Shown in pieces: positions 1 through 6,695 of a DNA stretch of 10,803 nucleotides. The notes under the pieces were generated by a model. That model saw only the letters and a program-made list of their open reading frames with translations, had not been told where the DNA came from and did not search any database. Numbering within the stretch: position 1 is the stretch's first letter; every line of letters begins with the position of its first letter. Both the position numbers and the translations under genes were made by a program. The stretch comes from Nitrospiraceae bacterium (GTDB taxonomy: Bacteria > Nitrospirota > Nitrospiria > Nitrospirales > Nitrospiraceae). The stretch lies in assembly GCA_014534095.1 (NCBI GenBank), contig JACVSD010000061.1, positions 1-10,803 of the forward strand, in the 5' to 3' direction.

Positions 1-1
1 C

Positions 2-211
2 CCGAGCGCCGGCGGCCCGTTCCGCCTGCCGGGCGACTATGTGTGGAGCAACCAGCGGCTGCCGTATTCGCAATCCGGGCAGTGGGGGTACCTGCGCGTG
101 CTCCCCGCCGGCGATCAGCGCATTAAGCCGCTGGCCGGGGCCCGGCCCGGCGTGCAACGGGCCGAGGCGGAGATGCCCGCCAAAGTAAGGCCCGTCGCCT
201 CAGCACGCTAG
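2..211 (+). CDS. C-terminal fragment of an unrecognised protein
   Basis: Frame 2 stays open from the window edge to a TAG at 209-211, giving 69 residues of a protein whose start lies outside the window. The first two-thirds look like folded protein: hydrophobic and aromatic residues alternate (for example GPFRLPGDYVWSNQ near the start and QSGQWGYLRVLPAGDQRIKP further on), which suggests beta-rich structure. The last 25 or so residues are rich in Ala, Arg and Val and look like a disordered tail. I do not recognise the family. Base composition here is visibly more GC-rich than in the genes that follow. A strong hairpin begins 20 bases after the stop and probably ends its transcript. The other two plus frames either stop early or give Arg/Pro-rich low-complexity peptides, which is why this frame was chosen. 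Confidence 0.55.
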   Translation, partial: PSAGGPFRLPGDYVWSNQRLPYSQSGQWGYLRVLPAGDQRIKPLAGARPGVQRAEAEMPAKVRPVASAR

Positions 212-231
212 TAGATGCATTGATTCGCTTC

Positions 232-270
232 CCGAGAGAAGGATAGCCCGTGGGGGCTTCCTTCTCTCGG
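232..270. terminator. Strong hairpin between convergent genes, probable bidirectional terminator
   Basis: Bases 232-243 (CCGAGAGAAGGA) are perfectly complementary to 259-270 (TCCTTCTCTCGG). Inside them, after one bulged T at 244, AGCCC (245-249) pairs with GGGCT (254-258) around the four-base loop GTGG. The stem is therefore 17 base pairs with a single bulge. It lies between the stop of the plus-strand fragment (211) and the stop of the minus-strand sigma-54 activator (344), where a shared terminator is expected. The following plus-strand sequence (TCTCTATTAAAA) is only weakly U-rich, and the minus-strand side has no U run, so it is not a textbook intrinsic terminator. Confidence 0.7.
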
Positions 271-343
271 TCTCTATTAAAATTGGTCAGCGTGTGCTGT
301 AGGAACAGTGGCGAGACGAGTGGAATACTGACTCCGCTTCCGG

Positions 344-1972
344 TCAGCCACGTTGCGAAGCCGCGAGAGAGCGCGCCCCGCCATCCGTGGTGTACTCCGG
401 CATTGTCGGCAGTGGCCGACGGATTCCCAGCTTTTTCATCCGGCTTCGCAGGGTGCTCGGGTTCATCCCTAGATGCGCCGCCGCACCCTGTGGACCATAG
501 ATCCGCCAGTGTGCGCACTCCAGCATGCGTACGATGTGGTGGCGCTCGTGGTCGACGAGGCGGGACGATGGCTCCTCTGCTTTCTGTGCCCCCACCATAC
601 AGTGTGATTCGATCTGGACCACCGGCGAATGAGACAGGATGACGGCCCGTTCCATCACGTTTTGCAGCTCCCGCACGTTGCCGGGCCACGTATAGGCCGC
701 GAGCCGCTCCATGGATTCGGTGCTGATCTCGAGGGCCGGCCGCTTCAGCTTCATCCGATAGACTTCCAAGAAGTGTTGGGCTAACAACGGGATGTCTTCA
801 CGCCGCTCGCGCAGGGGCGGAAGCAGAATCGGGAACACGTGGAGCCGGTGATAGAGATCAGAGCGGAACCGTCCGGCGCTGACTGCGGCTGCCAAGTTGC
901 TGTTCGTTGCGGCGATGACGCGCACGTCGACCGGGACCGGTCGCGTGCCGCCCACGCGATCCACCAGGCCGTCTTCCAATACCCGCAGCAGTTTGGCCTG
1001 CGCTTCCAATGGCATGTCGCCGATTTCATCTAGAAACAGGCTGCCTCTGTTGGCCAACTCAAAGCGTCCCGGCCGGCGCTGATCCGCCCCGGTAAAGGCG
1101 CCCCGCTCATGCCCGAACAGCTCGCTCTCGACCAAGCCCATCGGGAGCGCCGCGCAGTTGATGCGAATGAAGGGCTTGTCACGGCGAGGACTAAGGTCGT
1201 GAATGGCCCGGGCCATCAGCTCCTTTCCGGTACCAGTTTCCCCCGTGAGCAACACCGTCGTTGCCGTGGGCGCCACGGCTTCCACGTGCCTCAGCACGTG
1301 GCGAAATGCGCGGGTCGTGCCGATCATGGCATCGAAGCTATGACTCAGCTTCAGCTCTTCCGCGAGATACTCATTGTGGCGGGCCAGCTGCTGCCGCAGC
1401 CGGTTGATCTGGTCATACGCTTTGACGTGGTCGATGGCGTATGCAATCTGAGTCGCGATGAGCTGGAGAAATCCGAGGTCCGTAGAGCCGGGATCACCGC
1501 TCTGGACGCTCCCAATGTTCAAGGTGCCAATGCAGGCCTCCCCGACCAGCAAGGGCAGATTGATCATCCGCCCGAGCCCTTCCTGGGCATAGTAGTCGTC
1601 TTCGAGGAAGATCCGTTCGGTCTTGAGGTTCGGTCGCACGTGAATGGTGCGATGGTCATAGACCCACCCGACCGCGCTGCCGGGTTTGGGTATCACCGCG
1701 TCCCGTTGGAGCATCCGGGCGGGCAGGTTCGTTTCGACCGCATAGAACCGGAAAGAGTCGCTGCCCGGGTCGTACAGAGTCACGCCGGCCCGCTCTGAAG
1801 GCAGCACCTTCCGGATTTCCACGGTGATCGATTCCCAGAGACTGTCTGTGTCGCGCTGAGAATTAAGCACGTTGGTGACGGCGAGCAGGGCCCGATAACG
1901 ACTCGCGGCATCCCCCCTTTCGCCGTCGCGGCCATCGATGGTTGCCGTCATGGAAGGCAGGTCGCATAGCAT
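344..1972 (-). CDS. Sigma-54-dependent transcriptional activator, GAF / AAA+ / Fis-type HTH
   Basis: A bacterial enhancer-binding protein that would remodel RNA polymerase-sigma54 by ATP hydrolysis. Using the 542-residue start, a GAF-type sensor domain covers about 25-180, followed by a coiled linker and the AAA+ domain (about 210-450). Walker A is GETGTGKE at 244-251, the sigma-54 contact loop GAFTGA is intact at 291-296, Walker B is SLFLDE at 311-316, and WPGNVREL is at 429-436. A Fis-like helix-turn-helix lies at about 494-517 ([20 protein letters not shown]). The layout matches FhlA/NifA-type activators, so a small ligand or redox cue bound by GAF is likely; the ligand cannot be read from sequence. 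There is no receiver domain, so it is not a classical phospho-regulator. The reading frame extends to an ATG at 2011, but the ATG at 1972 is preceded by AAGGAGG 11 bases away while 2011 has no Shine-Dalgarno. The target promoter is not evident nearby. Confidence 0.93.
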   Translation of the reverse strand: MLCDLPSMTATIDGRDGERGDAASRYRALLAVTNVLNSQRDTDSLWESITVEIRKVLPSERAGVTLYDPGSDSFRFYAVETNLPARMLQRDAVIPKPGSAVGWVYDHRTIHVRPNLKTERIFLEDDYYAQEGLGRMINLPLLVGEACIGTLNIGSVQSGDPGSTDLGFLQLIATQIAYAIDHVKAYDQINRLRQQLARHNEYLAEELKLSHSFDAMIGTTRAFRHVLRHVEAVAPTATTVLLTGETGTGKELMARAIHDLSPRRDKPFIRINCAALPMGLVESELFGHERGAFTGADQRRPGRFELANRGSLFLDEIGDMPLEAQAKLLRVLEDGLVDRVGGTRPVPVDVRVIAATNSNLAAAVSAGRFRSDLYHRLHVFPILLPPLRERREDIPLLAQHFLEVYRMKLKRPALEISTESMERLAAYTWPGNVRELQNVMERAVILSHSPVVQIESHCMVGAQKAEEPSSRLVDHERHHIVRMLECAHWRIYGPQGAAAHLGMNPSTLRSRMKKLGIRRPLPTMPEYTTDGGARSLAASQRG

Positions 1973-1983
1973 GATGCGGGTGT

Positions 1984-1990
1984 CCTCCTT
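1984..1990 (-). promoter_or_regulatory. Ribosome-binding site that sets the start of the sigma-54 activator
   Basis: Read on the minus strand this is AAGGAGG, a full match to the anti-Shine-Dalgarno core, 11 bases before the ATG at 1970-1972. The spacing is at the long end of normal. The upstream ATG at 2009-2011 is preceded only by pyrimidine-rich sequence. Confidence 0.6.
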
Positions 1991-2085
1991 GTATTCCGAT
2001 AGACCTAACATGGCAGGATGAAGAGGAAATGAAGGAATGATGAAATCCGCCTATAGGGCCTATTTGAAGGACCTCGTATGCACGT

Positions 2086-2114
2086 CGGACAGTGGCATTG
2101 GAATTCGATAGAAT
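2086..2114 (+). promoter_or_regulatory. Candidate sigma-70 promoter of the two-component operon
   Basis: A -35-like CGGACA (2086-2091, 4 of 6 consensus matches) is separated by 17 bases from a -10-like TAGAAT (2109-2114, 5 of 6). Transcription would start near 2121, leaving a leader of about 75 bases before the GTG at 2196. An 8-base inverted repeat (2092-2099 and 2126-2133) brackets the -10 element. The site is in the right place, but the -35 match is modest and no alternative was tested statistically. Confidence 0.35.
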
Positions 2115-2133
2115 GGCGGAGCCTGAATGCCAC
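2092..2133. promoter_or_regulatory. 8-bp inverted repeat bracketing the candidate -10, possible operator
   Basis: GTGGCATT at 2092-2099 is the exact reverse complement of AATGCCAC at 2126-2133. The two half-sites are 34 bases apart start to start, about three helical turns, and flank the predicted -10 and transcription start. OmpR-family regulators commonly bind paired sites in their own promoter, so autoregulation is possible. OmpR sites are more often direct repeats, and an 8-base match can arise by chance. Confidence 0.25.
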
Positions 2134-2186
2134 CCGCGACTGGCGTACGTTCCGAGTCCCGGGATGGAAACACCCGATAGGTGAGC

Positions 2187-2190
2187 GGAG
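2187..2190 (+). promoter_or_regulatory. Ribosome-binding site that sets the response-regulator start
   Basis: GGAG ends five bases before the GTG at 2196-2198. It lies inside the longer frame that opens with the GTG at 2181, so the two starts are alternatives. The 2196 start gives an N-terminus of MRILLVEDD, standard for OmpR-family receivers, and puts the phospho-accepting Asp at residue 51. Confidence 0.55.
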
Positions 2191-2195
2191 CACGC

Positions 2196-2879
2196 GTGAG
2201 GATCCTGCTGGTTGAAGACGACATCGATCTGGCGCAGTTCATCGCGAAGGGCCTGCGAGAGGAGAGCTATGCCGTGGACATCGCGTCGGACGGGGAACAA
2301 GGTCTCCTGTTTGCCACGGAGGTGTCCTATGATCTCGTCATTTTGGATATCATGCTTCCTAGGCTCGACGGTTTGTCGCTCTGCCGGCAGCTTCGAAAGG
2401 CCGAAGATTACACGCCGGTTCTCCTCCTGACCGCTCGTAACACCGTGCAGGACAAGGTGTCCGGTTTGGATACCGGGGCAGATGATTACCTCACCAAGCC
2501 CTTTTCCTTTGCGGAATTGCTGGCCCGCGTGCGTGCGCTGCTGCGGCGAGGGGGACCGCAACCGATGGCTCATTTGCAGGCGATGGACCTGGAACTCGAT
2601 CCGGCTTCCAGACGGACCTGGAGAGCGGGAAAAGAAATCGTGCTCACGAACAAGGAGTATGCGCTGTTGGAGTTTCTGCTCCGCAACAAGAATCGGGTGC
2701 TGACGAGGACGGCAATCATCAATCACGTATGGGACATCAATTATGATCCCCTGACCAACATCGTCGATGTCCATATCCGAGCGTTGCGCGCGAAGATCAA
2801 TAAGGGCATGGCGCCGGCCTTGATCACGACCGTCCGCGGTGTGGGATATATGCTGGAAGAGCCGGACGACGACGCATGA
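2196..2879 (+). CDS. OmpR/PhoB-family response regulator
   Basis: Cytoplasmic DNA-binding response regulator of 227 residues, the usual size for the family. The N-terminal receiver domain (about 1-115) shows the acidic pair in LLVEDD, the phosphorylation site D51 in LVILDIMLP, the switch Thr at 79 (LLLTAR) and the conserved Lys at 101 in YLTKPF. The C-terminal winged helix (about 130-222) has the OmpR-type recognition segment with NIVDVHIRALRAKI and ends in TTVRGVGYML. Closest in general style to the CusR/CopR/TcrX branch, but the signal cannot be assigned and no metal-efflux genes lie nearby. The next gene, a histidine kinase, overlaps it by ATGA, so the two are a translationally coupled pair. 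A GTG at 2181 would add five residues; the start at 2196 is favoured by its GGAG site and canonical N-terminus. Confidence 0.93.
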   Translation: MRILLVEDDIDLAQFIAKGLREESYAVDIASDGEQGLLFATEVSYDLVILDIMLPRLDGLSLCRQLRKAEDYTPVLLLTARNTVQDKVSGLDTGADDYLTKPFSFAELLARVRALLRRGGPQPMAHLQAMDLELDPASRRTWRAGKEIVLTNKEYALLEFLLRNKNRVLTRTAIINHVWDINYDPLTNIVDVHIRALRAKINKGMAPALITTVRGVGYMLEEPDDDA

Positions 2880-4309
2880 ATTCCCTCCACGGACTCATCC
2901 GCCGATCTGTGATGCTGCTCGTGGCCGGGCTTCTCGGCCTGTTTTCGTTTCTGCTCTACAGTGGCTTCCACACGCTGGTGCATCAATTCATCGACGGACG
3001 TCTTCTCGGTCTGGCGGCCACCTTGGCGGGCATCGTGGAGCAGAGTCCCGAAGCGATCCTGAACCGGACAGACGTGCTCGTTCCGGCTGACGGTCATCAA
3101 CCTGAGACCCGCCAGGAATTACAGGATGTGTCCCATTCGGTGCTCATTTTCTCGAGCGACGGCTCACTGGTGTGGAAGGGCACAGACGTCATCACCGCCG
3201 CCCCGCTGCCGCATGCGATCCGGCAGCGGCTTGAAGGCGTCCCCCACCTGTTTGAAACCGTGGCGCGCGACGATGGCGTTGCCGTCCGGCGTCTCTTTGT
3301 TCCCATTCCCGCTCACGGCGCGCGGCGGTATATTCTCCAAGCCGAGGTCGCGCTGTCATTCGCCGAGAAGACGTTGCTCGGTCTGATTGCCCTGCTCACG
3401 GTGGGATCGTGCGGGATCCTGCTCGTCGCATGGTTGGGCAGCGCATGGCTTTCACGCAAAGTGTTGTTGCCTGTGGAAAGTCTGAGCGCCATGGCCGAGA
3501 CCATGTCGGCCTCGGACGGGCCGACGTACTTGGCCCTGAACTCACCGTACCGCGAGTTCCACCGGTTGACTAAGGCGTTCAACGCTACGATGGATCGGTT
3601 CGTCAAAAGCGCCGAAAGCCAGCGCCGATTCGTCGACTACGCCGCGCACGAGTTGCAGACGCCCTTGACGGTTTTGCAGGGACATATCGAAGTTATTTTG
3701 CAGAAAGCGCGGTCGGCCGAAGAATACCGCGAGGTGCTGATCGGCAATTTGGAGCAGGTGGAGCGACTGATCGCTCTCACGCGGTCACTGCTTACGCTGA
3801 CGAAATTCGCGGGCGACGGCACGGTGCTCGAGCGCATGCCGCTCCAGGTTGAACCGCTGCTGCGCGACTTGCTCGACGATCTGCTTGTCTTGGCTGAAGA
3901 CCGTATGATTACCCTGACCATGCGCGCTACGCCGGTGCCCGGCGTTTGGGCGGATCCCAACTGGCTGAAGCAGGCGGTCATTAACCTGATTGACAATGCG
4001 CTGCGATACACGCCGCCCGGCGGCTCTGTGACGCTCGGCCTGGCCAGAGACGCGGACAGCGTGCGTATTTCCGTCGAAGATACCGGGCAGGGCATCGAGT
4101 CCGAACACTTGCCGTTTCTGTTCGAACGGTTCTATCGAACTGATTATGCGCGTGCCAAGGTTTCGGGCGGCACGGGATTAGGCTTGCCGATTGTTAAGGA
4201 GATTATCGAAGGACACGGAGGACGCGTGACGATCGAAAGTTGTGTGGGGAAAGGATCTGTCTTTACCTTGCACCTCCCCATTCCGGCTGAAGGAATGCGG
4301 GCGGCCTAG
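2876..4309 (+). CDS. Membrane sensor histidine kinase, HAMP / HisKA / HATPase
   Basis: Partner kinase of the preceding regulator, 477 residues. Two membrane segments (about 11-30 and 167-188) enclose an extracytoplasmic region of some 130 residues with no recognised sensor fold. A HAMP linker follows (about 190-245). The HisKA dimerisation helix carries the phosphorylated His at 258 in HELQTP. The ATPase domain has the N box NLIDNALRY (370-378), G1 box DTGQGIE (402-408), F box around LFERFY (415-420) and G2 box GGTGLGLPIV (431-440). Overall order and length match CusS-type kinases. The Gln in HELQTP replaces the more common Arg of HELRTP; all other catalytic motifs are intact, so activity is expected. 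Its ATG overlaps the regulator stop as ATGA and has no good ribosome-binding site, consistent with coupling. Its stop shares the CTAG at 4306-4309 with the convergent gene. Confidence 0.94.
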   Translation: MNSLHGLIRRSVMLLVAGLLGLFSFLLYSGFHTLVHQFIDGRLLGLAATLAGIVEQSPEAILNRTDVLVPADGHQPETRQELQDVSHSVLIFSSDGSLVWKGTDVITAAPLPHAIRQRLEGVPHLFETVARDDGVAVRRLFVPIPAHGARRYILQAEVALSFAEKTLLGLIALLTVGSCGILLVAWLGSAWLSRKVLLPVESLSAMAETMSASDGPTYLALNSPYREFHRLTKAFNATMDRFVKSAESQRRFVDYAAHELQTPLTVLQGHIEVILQKARSAEEYREVLIGNLEQVERLIALTRSLLTLTKFAGDGTVLERMPLQVEPLLRDLLDDLLVLAEDRMITLTMRATPVPGVWADPNWLKQAVINLIDNALRYTPPGGSVTLGLARDADSVRISVEDTGQGIESEHLPFLFERFYRTDYARAKVSGGTGLGLPIVKEIIEGHGGRVTIESCVGKGSVFTLHLPIPAEGMRAA

Positions 4310-5172
4310 GCGTCTTCCGTGGGTCGCGGAAACGGACCGCGTTTGGCCTCGAGCAGGGTGGTCGCCCGTTCGGCGGTTTCCTTGATCAGAATGCCCATCT
4401 TCGGGTGGGAGGGCTCGAGATCAATCGGCCAGCCGTGGCGGCGTAGGCATTCACTGGCTGTCGGCCCGATCGAGGCGACCACCGTTCGCCCGAGGGCGGT
4501 TCGAAAGGGCTCGATCATTCCATCCTGTGTCAGGATCTGCATGACATGGTCGGCTTGGGCGGCATTGGTGATCATCATCACGTGCACGCCGCCGGCCATG
4601 ACCTGATCGAGGGCCTGTCGCAGCGGCCGGAGATCCTCGGGGAGCGCCCATCGATAGATCGGAACGGGAAACACGTCGGCGCCCCGCTCGCGCAAGGCCT
4701 CCAACAAGTCGGGATTCGACGCGCCGTATTCCTGGACCGCCACGCGCAGTCCCTTCACCGGCCGGTATTCATCCAATGTTGCAATCAGATCAACCCAGGT
4801 GTTCGGTTCAGGAACGGTCAAAGTCGGATGCAGATGAAAGGCCTTCAACGCGGCCACCGGTTTGGGCCCGCGCGCCACGATCGCCGTCTGTTTGAGGGCG
4901 GCTAGAATGGAGGACCAGGGATAGCGGGATTTCAGCAGGTCGAAGAGGTGCGTGGTGCCGACACCAGTGAGTAGAATGAGCACATCGATGCGTTCCGCCG
5001 TGAGACGAACGCCAAACTTCAACGCGGCTGAATTGTCCTGCAGCGGTAATTCCCGCAAGGCCGGTGTCACCAGAGCGCGTCCACCGTAGCGCTCGATGAG
5101 CCGCGTGCATTCCGGGGCCATACGACTTTCAAAGGCCGCAACGGTCAAGCCGGATAGCCCCTTTTCGTTCAT
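4306..5172 (-). CDS. Uroporphyrinogen-III synthase (HemD)-like protein
   Basis: Member of the HemD fold family, 288 residues, with the expected two alternating alpha/beta domains. HemD closes and inverts hydroxymethylbilane to uroporphyrinogen III, precursor of heme, siroheme and cobamides. Recognisable segments are VTPAL near 35-39, TGVGTTHLFDLL at 69-80, ARGPKPVAAL at 100-109, the VPIYRW strand with the family Tyr at 173, ITNAAQADHV at 201-210 and SIGPTASECLRRHG at 234-247. No hemA, hemC or hemB gene is adjacent, so this could be a second, specialised copy. HemD domains fused to OmpR-type winged helices are known in actinobacteria, and the style here is reminiscent of them. The frame extends to an ATG at 5208, inside the upstream gene; the ATG at 5172 lies 8 bases after that gene's stop and fits an operon better, though its ribosome-binding site is weak. 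Confidence 0.85.
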   Translation of the reverse strand: MNEKGLSGLTVAAFESRMAPECTRLIERYGGRALVTPALRELPLQDNSAALKFGVRLTAERIDVLILLTGVGTTHLFDLLKSRYPWSSILAALKQTAIVARGPKPVAALKAFHLHPTLTVPEPNTWVDLIATLDEYRPVKGLRVAVQEYGASNPDLLEALRERGADVFPVPIYRWALPEDLRPLRQALDQVMAGGVHVMMITNAAQADHVMQILTQDGMIEPFRTALGRTVVASIGPTASECLRRHGWPIDLEPSHPKMGILIKETAERATTLLEAKRGPFPRPTEDA

Positions 5173-5180
5173 CAGGCAGC

Positions 5181-6017
5181 CTACTTTACCGGTGCGTCCA
5201 TGGCGCACCGAAAGCCGGTGGATTCGTTGCGGATTGTTGGATCACTATCCACACGGGTAAAGATCCGCACGGTCGGCGTTTCATTCTGCCAGCCTGATCC
5301 ACGCAAGACCCGCCGAGTGCCAGTTTCCGGACCTTTCGGATTTTTGGCAGGACTTTTCTCATAATATTTCGCGTCATACCAGTCGTGGACCCATTCCCAG
5401 ACGTTGCCCGCCATGTCATACACGCCGAAGGGGCTCTTGCCGGCTTCATAGCTGCCGACAGGCATCAAGGTTTTCTCGCCAATCCAGCGCTGATTGAAGT
5501 TCAGATGCTTATTGGTCGGCTCCACATTGCCCCACGGAAAGCGGCGATCAGACGTGCCCTTGGCGGCTTTTTCCCATTCCGCTTCGGTGGGCAGCCGTTT
5601 CCCCGCCCAATGGCAGTACGCCACCGCATCCGCCCAATCGACATGAATGACCGGGCGGTCTACGAGCGCCTCACTGATCGTCTCGCCCTGCCACAAGTTC
5701 CGCGTGGGGTTGTTGGGGTTTTGGGGAATCCGGTGGCCGGTGGCTTTCACGAACGCGAGATATTGCCCATTGGTTACTTCATATTTATCGATATAAAACG
5801 CGTCCACATAGACGTCATGTCGGGGGTATTCGTCTCGTCCACCGTCACGGTCGCCGTGTGGCACACCCATGGGAAACGAACCGGCTGGGATCAGGACCAG
5901 AGGCGCTCCATCTTTGCCCGCTACGGTTGCGCCCGTGGCGGGCAAGGGCGCATCAACCGCTAGGACTGGGATAGAACTCAACAGTGTGAAGATCCCCGCT
6001 AGGACGTAGGCCACCAT
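5181..6017 (-). CDS. Exported SUMF1 / formylglycine-generating-enzyme-fold protein, probably not a true FGE
   Basis: 278 residues. The first 20 or so (MVAYVLAGIFTLLSSIPVLA) form a signal peptide, so the protein should act outside the cytoplasm. The rest is one SUMF1/FGE domain: AGSFPMG at 45-51, a DEYPRH segment, YEVTNGQYLAF at 79-89, PVIHVDWADAVAYCHWAGKR at 122-141 running into LPTEAEWEKAAKG, FPWGN at 160-164, DMAGNVWEW at 201-209, RVLRGSGW at 236-243 and GFRCA at 268-272. True FGE oxidises a sulfatase cysteine using a Cys pair shortly before the C-terminal motif; here that stretch (VRIFTRVDSDP) has none, and only Cys135 and Cys271 are present. It is therefore likely a structural, binding or divergent enzymatic relative. 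A good AAAGGAG site (6027-6033) sits 9 bases before the ATG. The hemD-like gene follows after 8 bases. Confidence 0.9.
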   Translation of the reverse strand: MVAYVLAGIFTLLSSIPVLAVDAPLPATGATVAGKDGAPLVLIPAGSFPMGVPHGDRDGGRDEYPRHDVYVDAFYIDKYEVTNGQYLAFVKATGHRIPQNPNNPTRNLWQGETISEALVDRPVIHVDWADAVAYCHWAGKRLPTEAEWEKAAKGTSDRRFPWGNVEPTNKHLNFNQRWIGEKTLMPVGSYEAGKSPFGVYDMAGNVWEWVHDWYDAKYYEKSPAKNPKGPETGTRRVLRGSGWQNETPTVRIFTRVDSDPTIRNESTGFRCAMDAPVK

Positions 6018-6132
6018 GGTTCAATGCTCCTTTGCGCAACGTATGACGAGTGCGGATATCGTAACATAGCGTCTGGAAGAAGAGACAGCGGAGGTCCGCG
6101 GTCAAGGCCATCAGAACGGGACGGAATTCTCG

Positions 6133-6162
6133 TTGACGGGATATCGAGTTGCCACCTACTAT
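6133..6162 (+). promoter_or_regulatory. Sigma-70 promoter of the VOC / metallohydrolase / epimerase operon
   Basis: TTGACG (6133-6138, 5 of 6 matches to TTGACA) and TACTAT (6157-6162, matching TATAAT at 4 of 6) are separated by 18 bases. Transcription would start near 6169, about 15 bases before the ATG at 6184. The TTG of the -35 element is also the first possible start codon of the longest reading frame; the promoter reading makes that start unlikely. It lies in the 166-base region between two divergent genes. Confidence 0.6.
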
Positions 6163-6183
6163 AGCCACACGGTTGAACGAATC

Positions 6184-6627
6184 ATGACTATGCCGCTCCA
6201 TCGGGGACTGCGCCATCTGGCGCTGCGAGTGACGAACCTGCCGCGGTCCCGCCGATTCTATGAACGATTGCTGGATATGCGCGTGGTCTGGGAGCCGGAT
6301 GACGACAATGTCTATTTAAGTTCAGGGTGCGACAATTTGGCCCTGCACCAGATTGCGGCGGGCGACCTGTCCTCGTACCAATCGGCTCGACATCAACTCC
6401 TCGATCATGTGGGGGTGGTGCTGGATACTCCCGAGTCGGTGAACCGGATGTATCAGCAGGTGGCAGAGACCGTAGAGTCGCTGGGCGGGGCCCTTGCCAA
6501 ACCGCCCAAGCAGCATCGGGACGGCAGCTATTCTTTTTATTTTTCAGACCCCGACGGCAATATGATCCAGGCGCTCTATGAACCGACGATCAGCAAGCTC
6601 ATCTGGGAAGTGAAGGGTGATGAGTGA
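6184..6627 (+). CDS. VOC / glyoxalase-fold protein
   Basis: 147 residues covering a pair of beta-alpha-beta-beta-beta modules, the vicinal oxygen chelate fold of glyoxalase I, extradiol dioxygenases and FosA-type proteins. The first module starts GLRHLALRVTNLPRSRRFYE, with His11 in the first metal position and His55 in NLALHQIA. The second starts LLDHVGVVLD with His75 and ends SDPDGNMIQALYEP. The last metal ligand is normally a Glu in a DPDGNxIE-like motif; here it is Gln129. The protein may bind a metal differently, bind a ligand without catalysis, or use another residue. ATG codons at 6184 and 6190 are both possible; neither has a strong ribosome-binding site, and the leader from the predicted promoter is short. 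First gene of a three-gene operon. Substrate unknown. Confidence 0.85.
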   Translation: MTMPLHRGLRHLALRVTNLPRSRRFYERLLDMRVVWEPDDDNVYLSSGCDNLALHQIAAGDLSSYQSARHQLLDHVGVVLDTPESVNRMYQQVAETVESLGGALAKPPKQHRDGSYSFYFSDPDGNMIQALYEPTISKLIWEVKGDE

Positions 6628-6687
6628 TGGGTGATGGGTTGCGCCAATCCGATCTTCACTCATCACCGATCACGCATCATTCATCAC
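6617..6687. repeat. Opposed arrays of a degenerate 7-base repeat forming a long imperfect stem
   Basis: Three tandem heptamers GTGATGA, GTGATGG, GTGATGG fill 6617-6637. After a 22-base spacer, four degenerate copies in the opposite orientation fill 6660-6687 (TCATCAC, CGATCAC, GCATCAT, TCATCAC). The arrays pair: 6617-6629 (GTGATGAGTGATG) matches 6675-6687 with one G-T mismatch (a G-U pair in RNA), and 6630-6636 (GGTGATG) matches 6661-6667 perfectly, leaving a 7-base bulge and a 24-base loop. The structure includes the VOC stop codon and ends four bases before the next gene's ATG. There is no U tract, so it looks less like a terminator than a dispersed repeat or a structured translational element. 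Confidence 0.75.
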
Positions 6688-6695
6688 TGGTATGA
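6627..6695 (+). CDS. 22-codon bridging mini-ORF between VOC and metallohydrolase genes
   Basis: An ATG at 6627-6629 overlaps the VOC stop as TGATG, runs 22 codons (starting MGDGLRQSDL and ending in a His/Ser-rich stretch) and stops at TGA 6693-6695, which overlaps the metallohydrolase ATG as ATGA. The peptide has no recognisable family and its composition follows the heptamer repeats beneath it. Its likely role, if translated, is to carry ribosomes across the gap so that the downstream gene, which has no Shine-Dalgarno of its own, can start by reinitiation. A GAAGGG lies about 10 bases before the ATG. Coding status is inference from geometry alone. Confidence 0.3.
   Translation: MGDGLRQSDLHSSPITHHSSLV

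Noticed and set aside
123..689. 188-codon minus-strand ORF across the hairpin and the activator's 3' end
   Set aside because: Arg/Pro/Ala-rich translation, runs through the terminator-like hairpin and overlaps coding sequence of two better-supported genes.
1109..1798. 229-codon plus-strand ORF opposite the sigma-54 activator
   Set aside because: Antisense to the GAF and AAA+ coding sequence, with motifs on the other strand fully intact; a product of high GC content.
2093..2108. Sigma-54 promoter-like TGGCAT...TTCGA
   Set aside because: The conserved -12 GC is CG here, and a plausible sigma-70 promoter overlaps it.
1863..2774. 303-codon minus-strand ORF opposite the response regulator
   Set aside because: It lies antisense to a gene with all OmpR-family motifs, its translation has no recognisable domain, and it also overlaps the start of the sigma-54 activator in another frame.
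6133..6183. N-terminal extension of the VOC protein from a TTG start
   Set aside because: The TTG is part of a good -35 box, the added residues do not fit the VOC fold start, and no ribosome-binding site precedes it.
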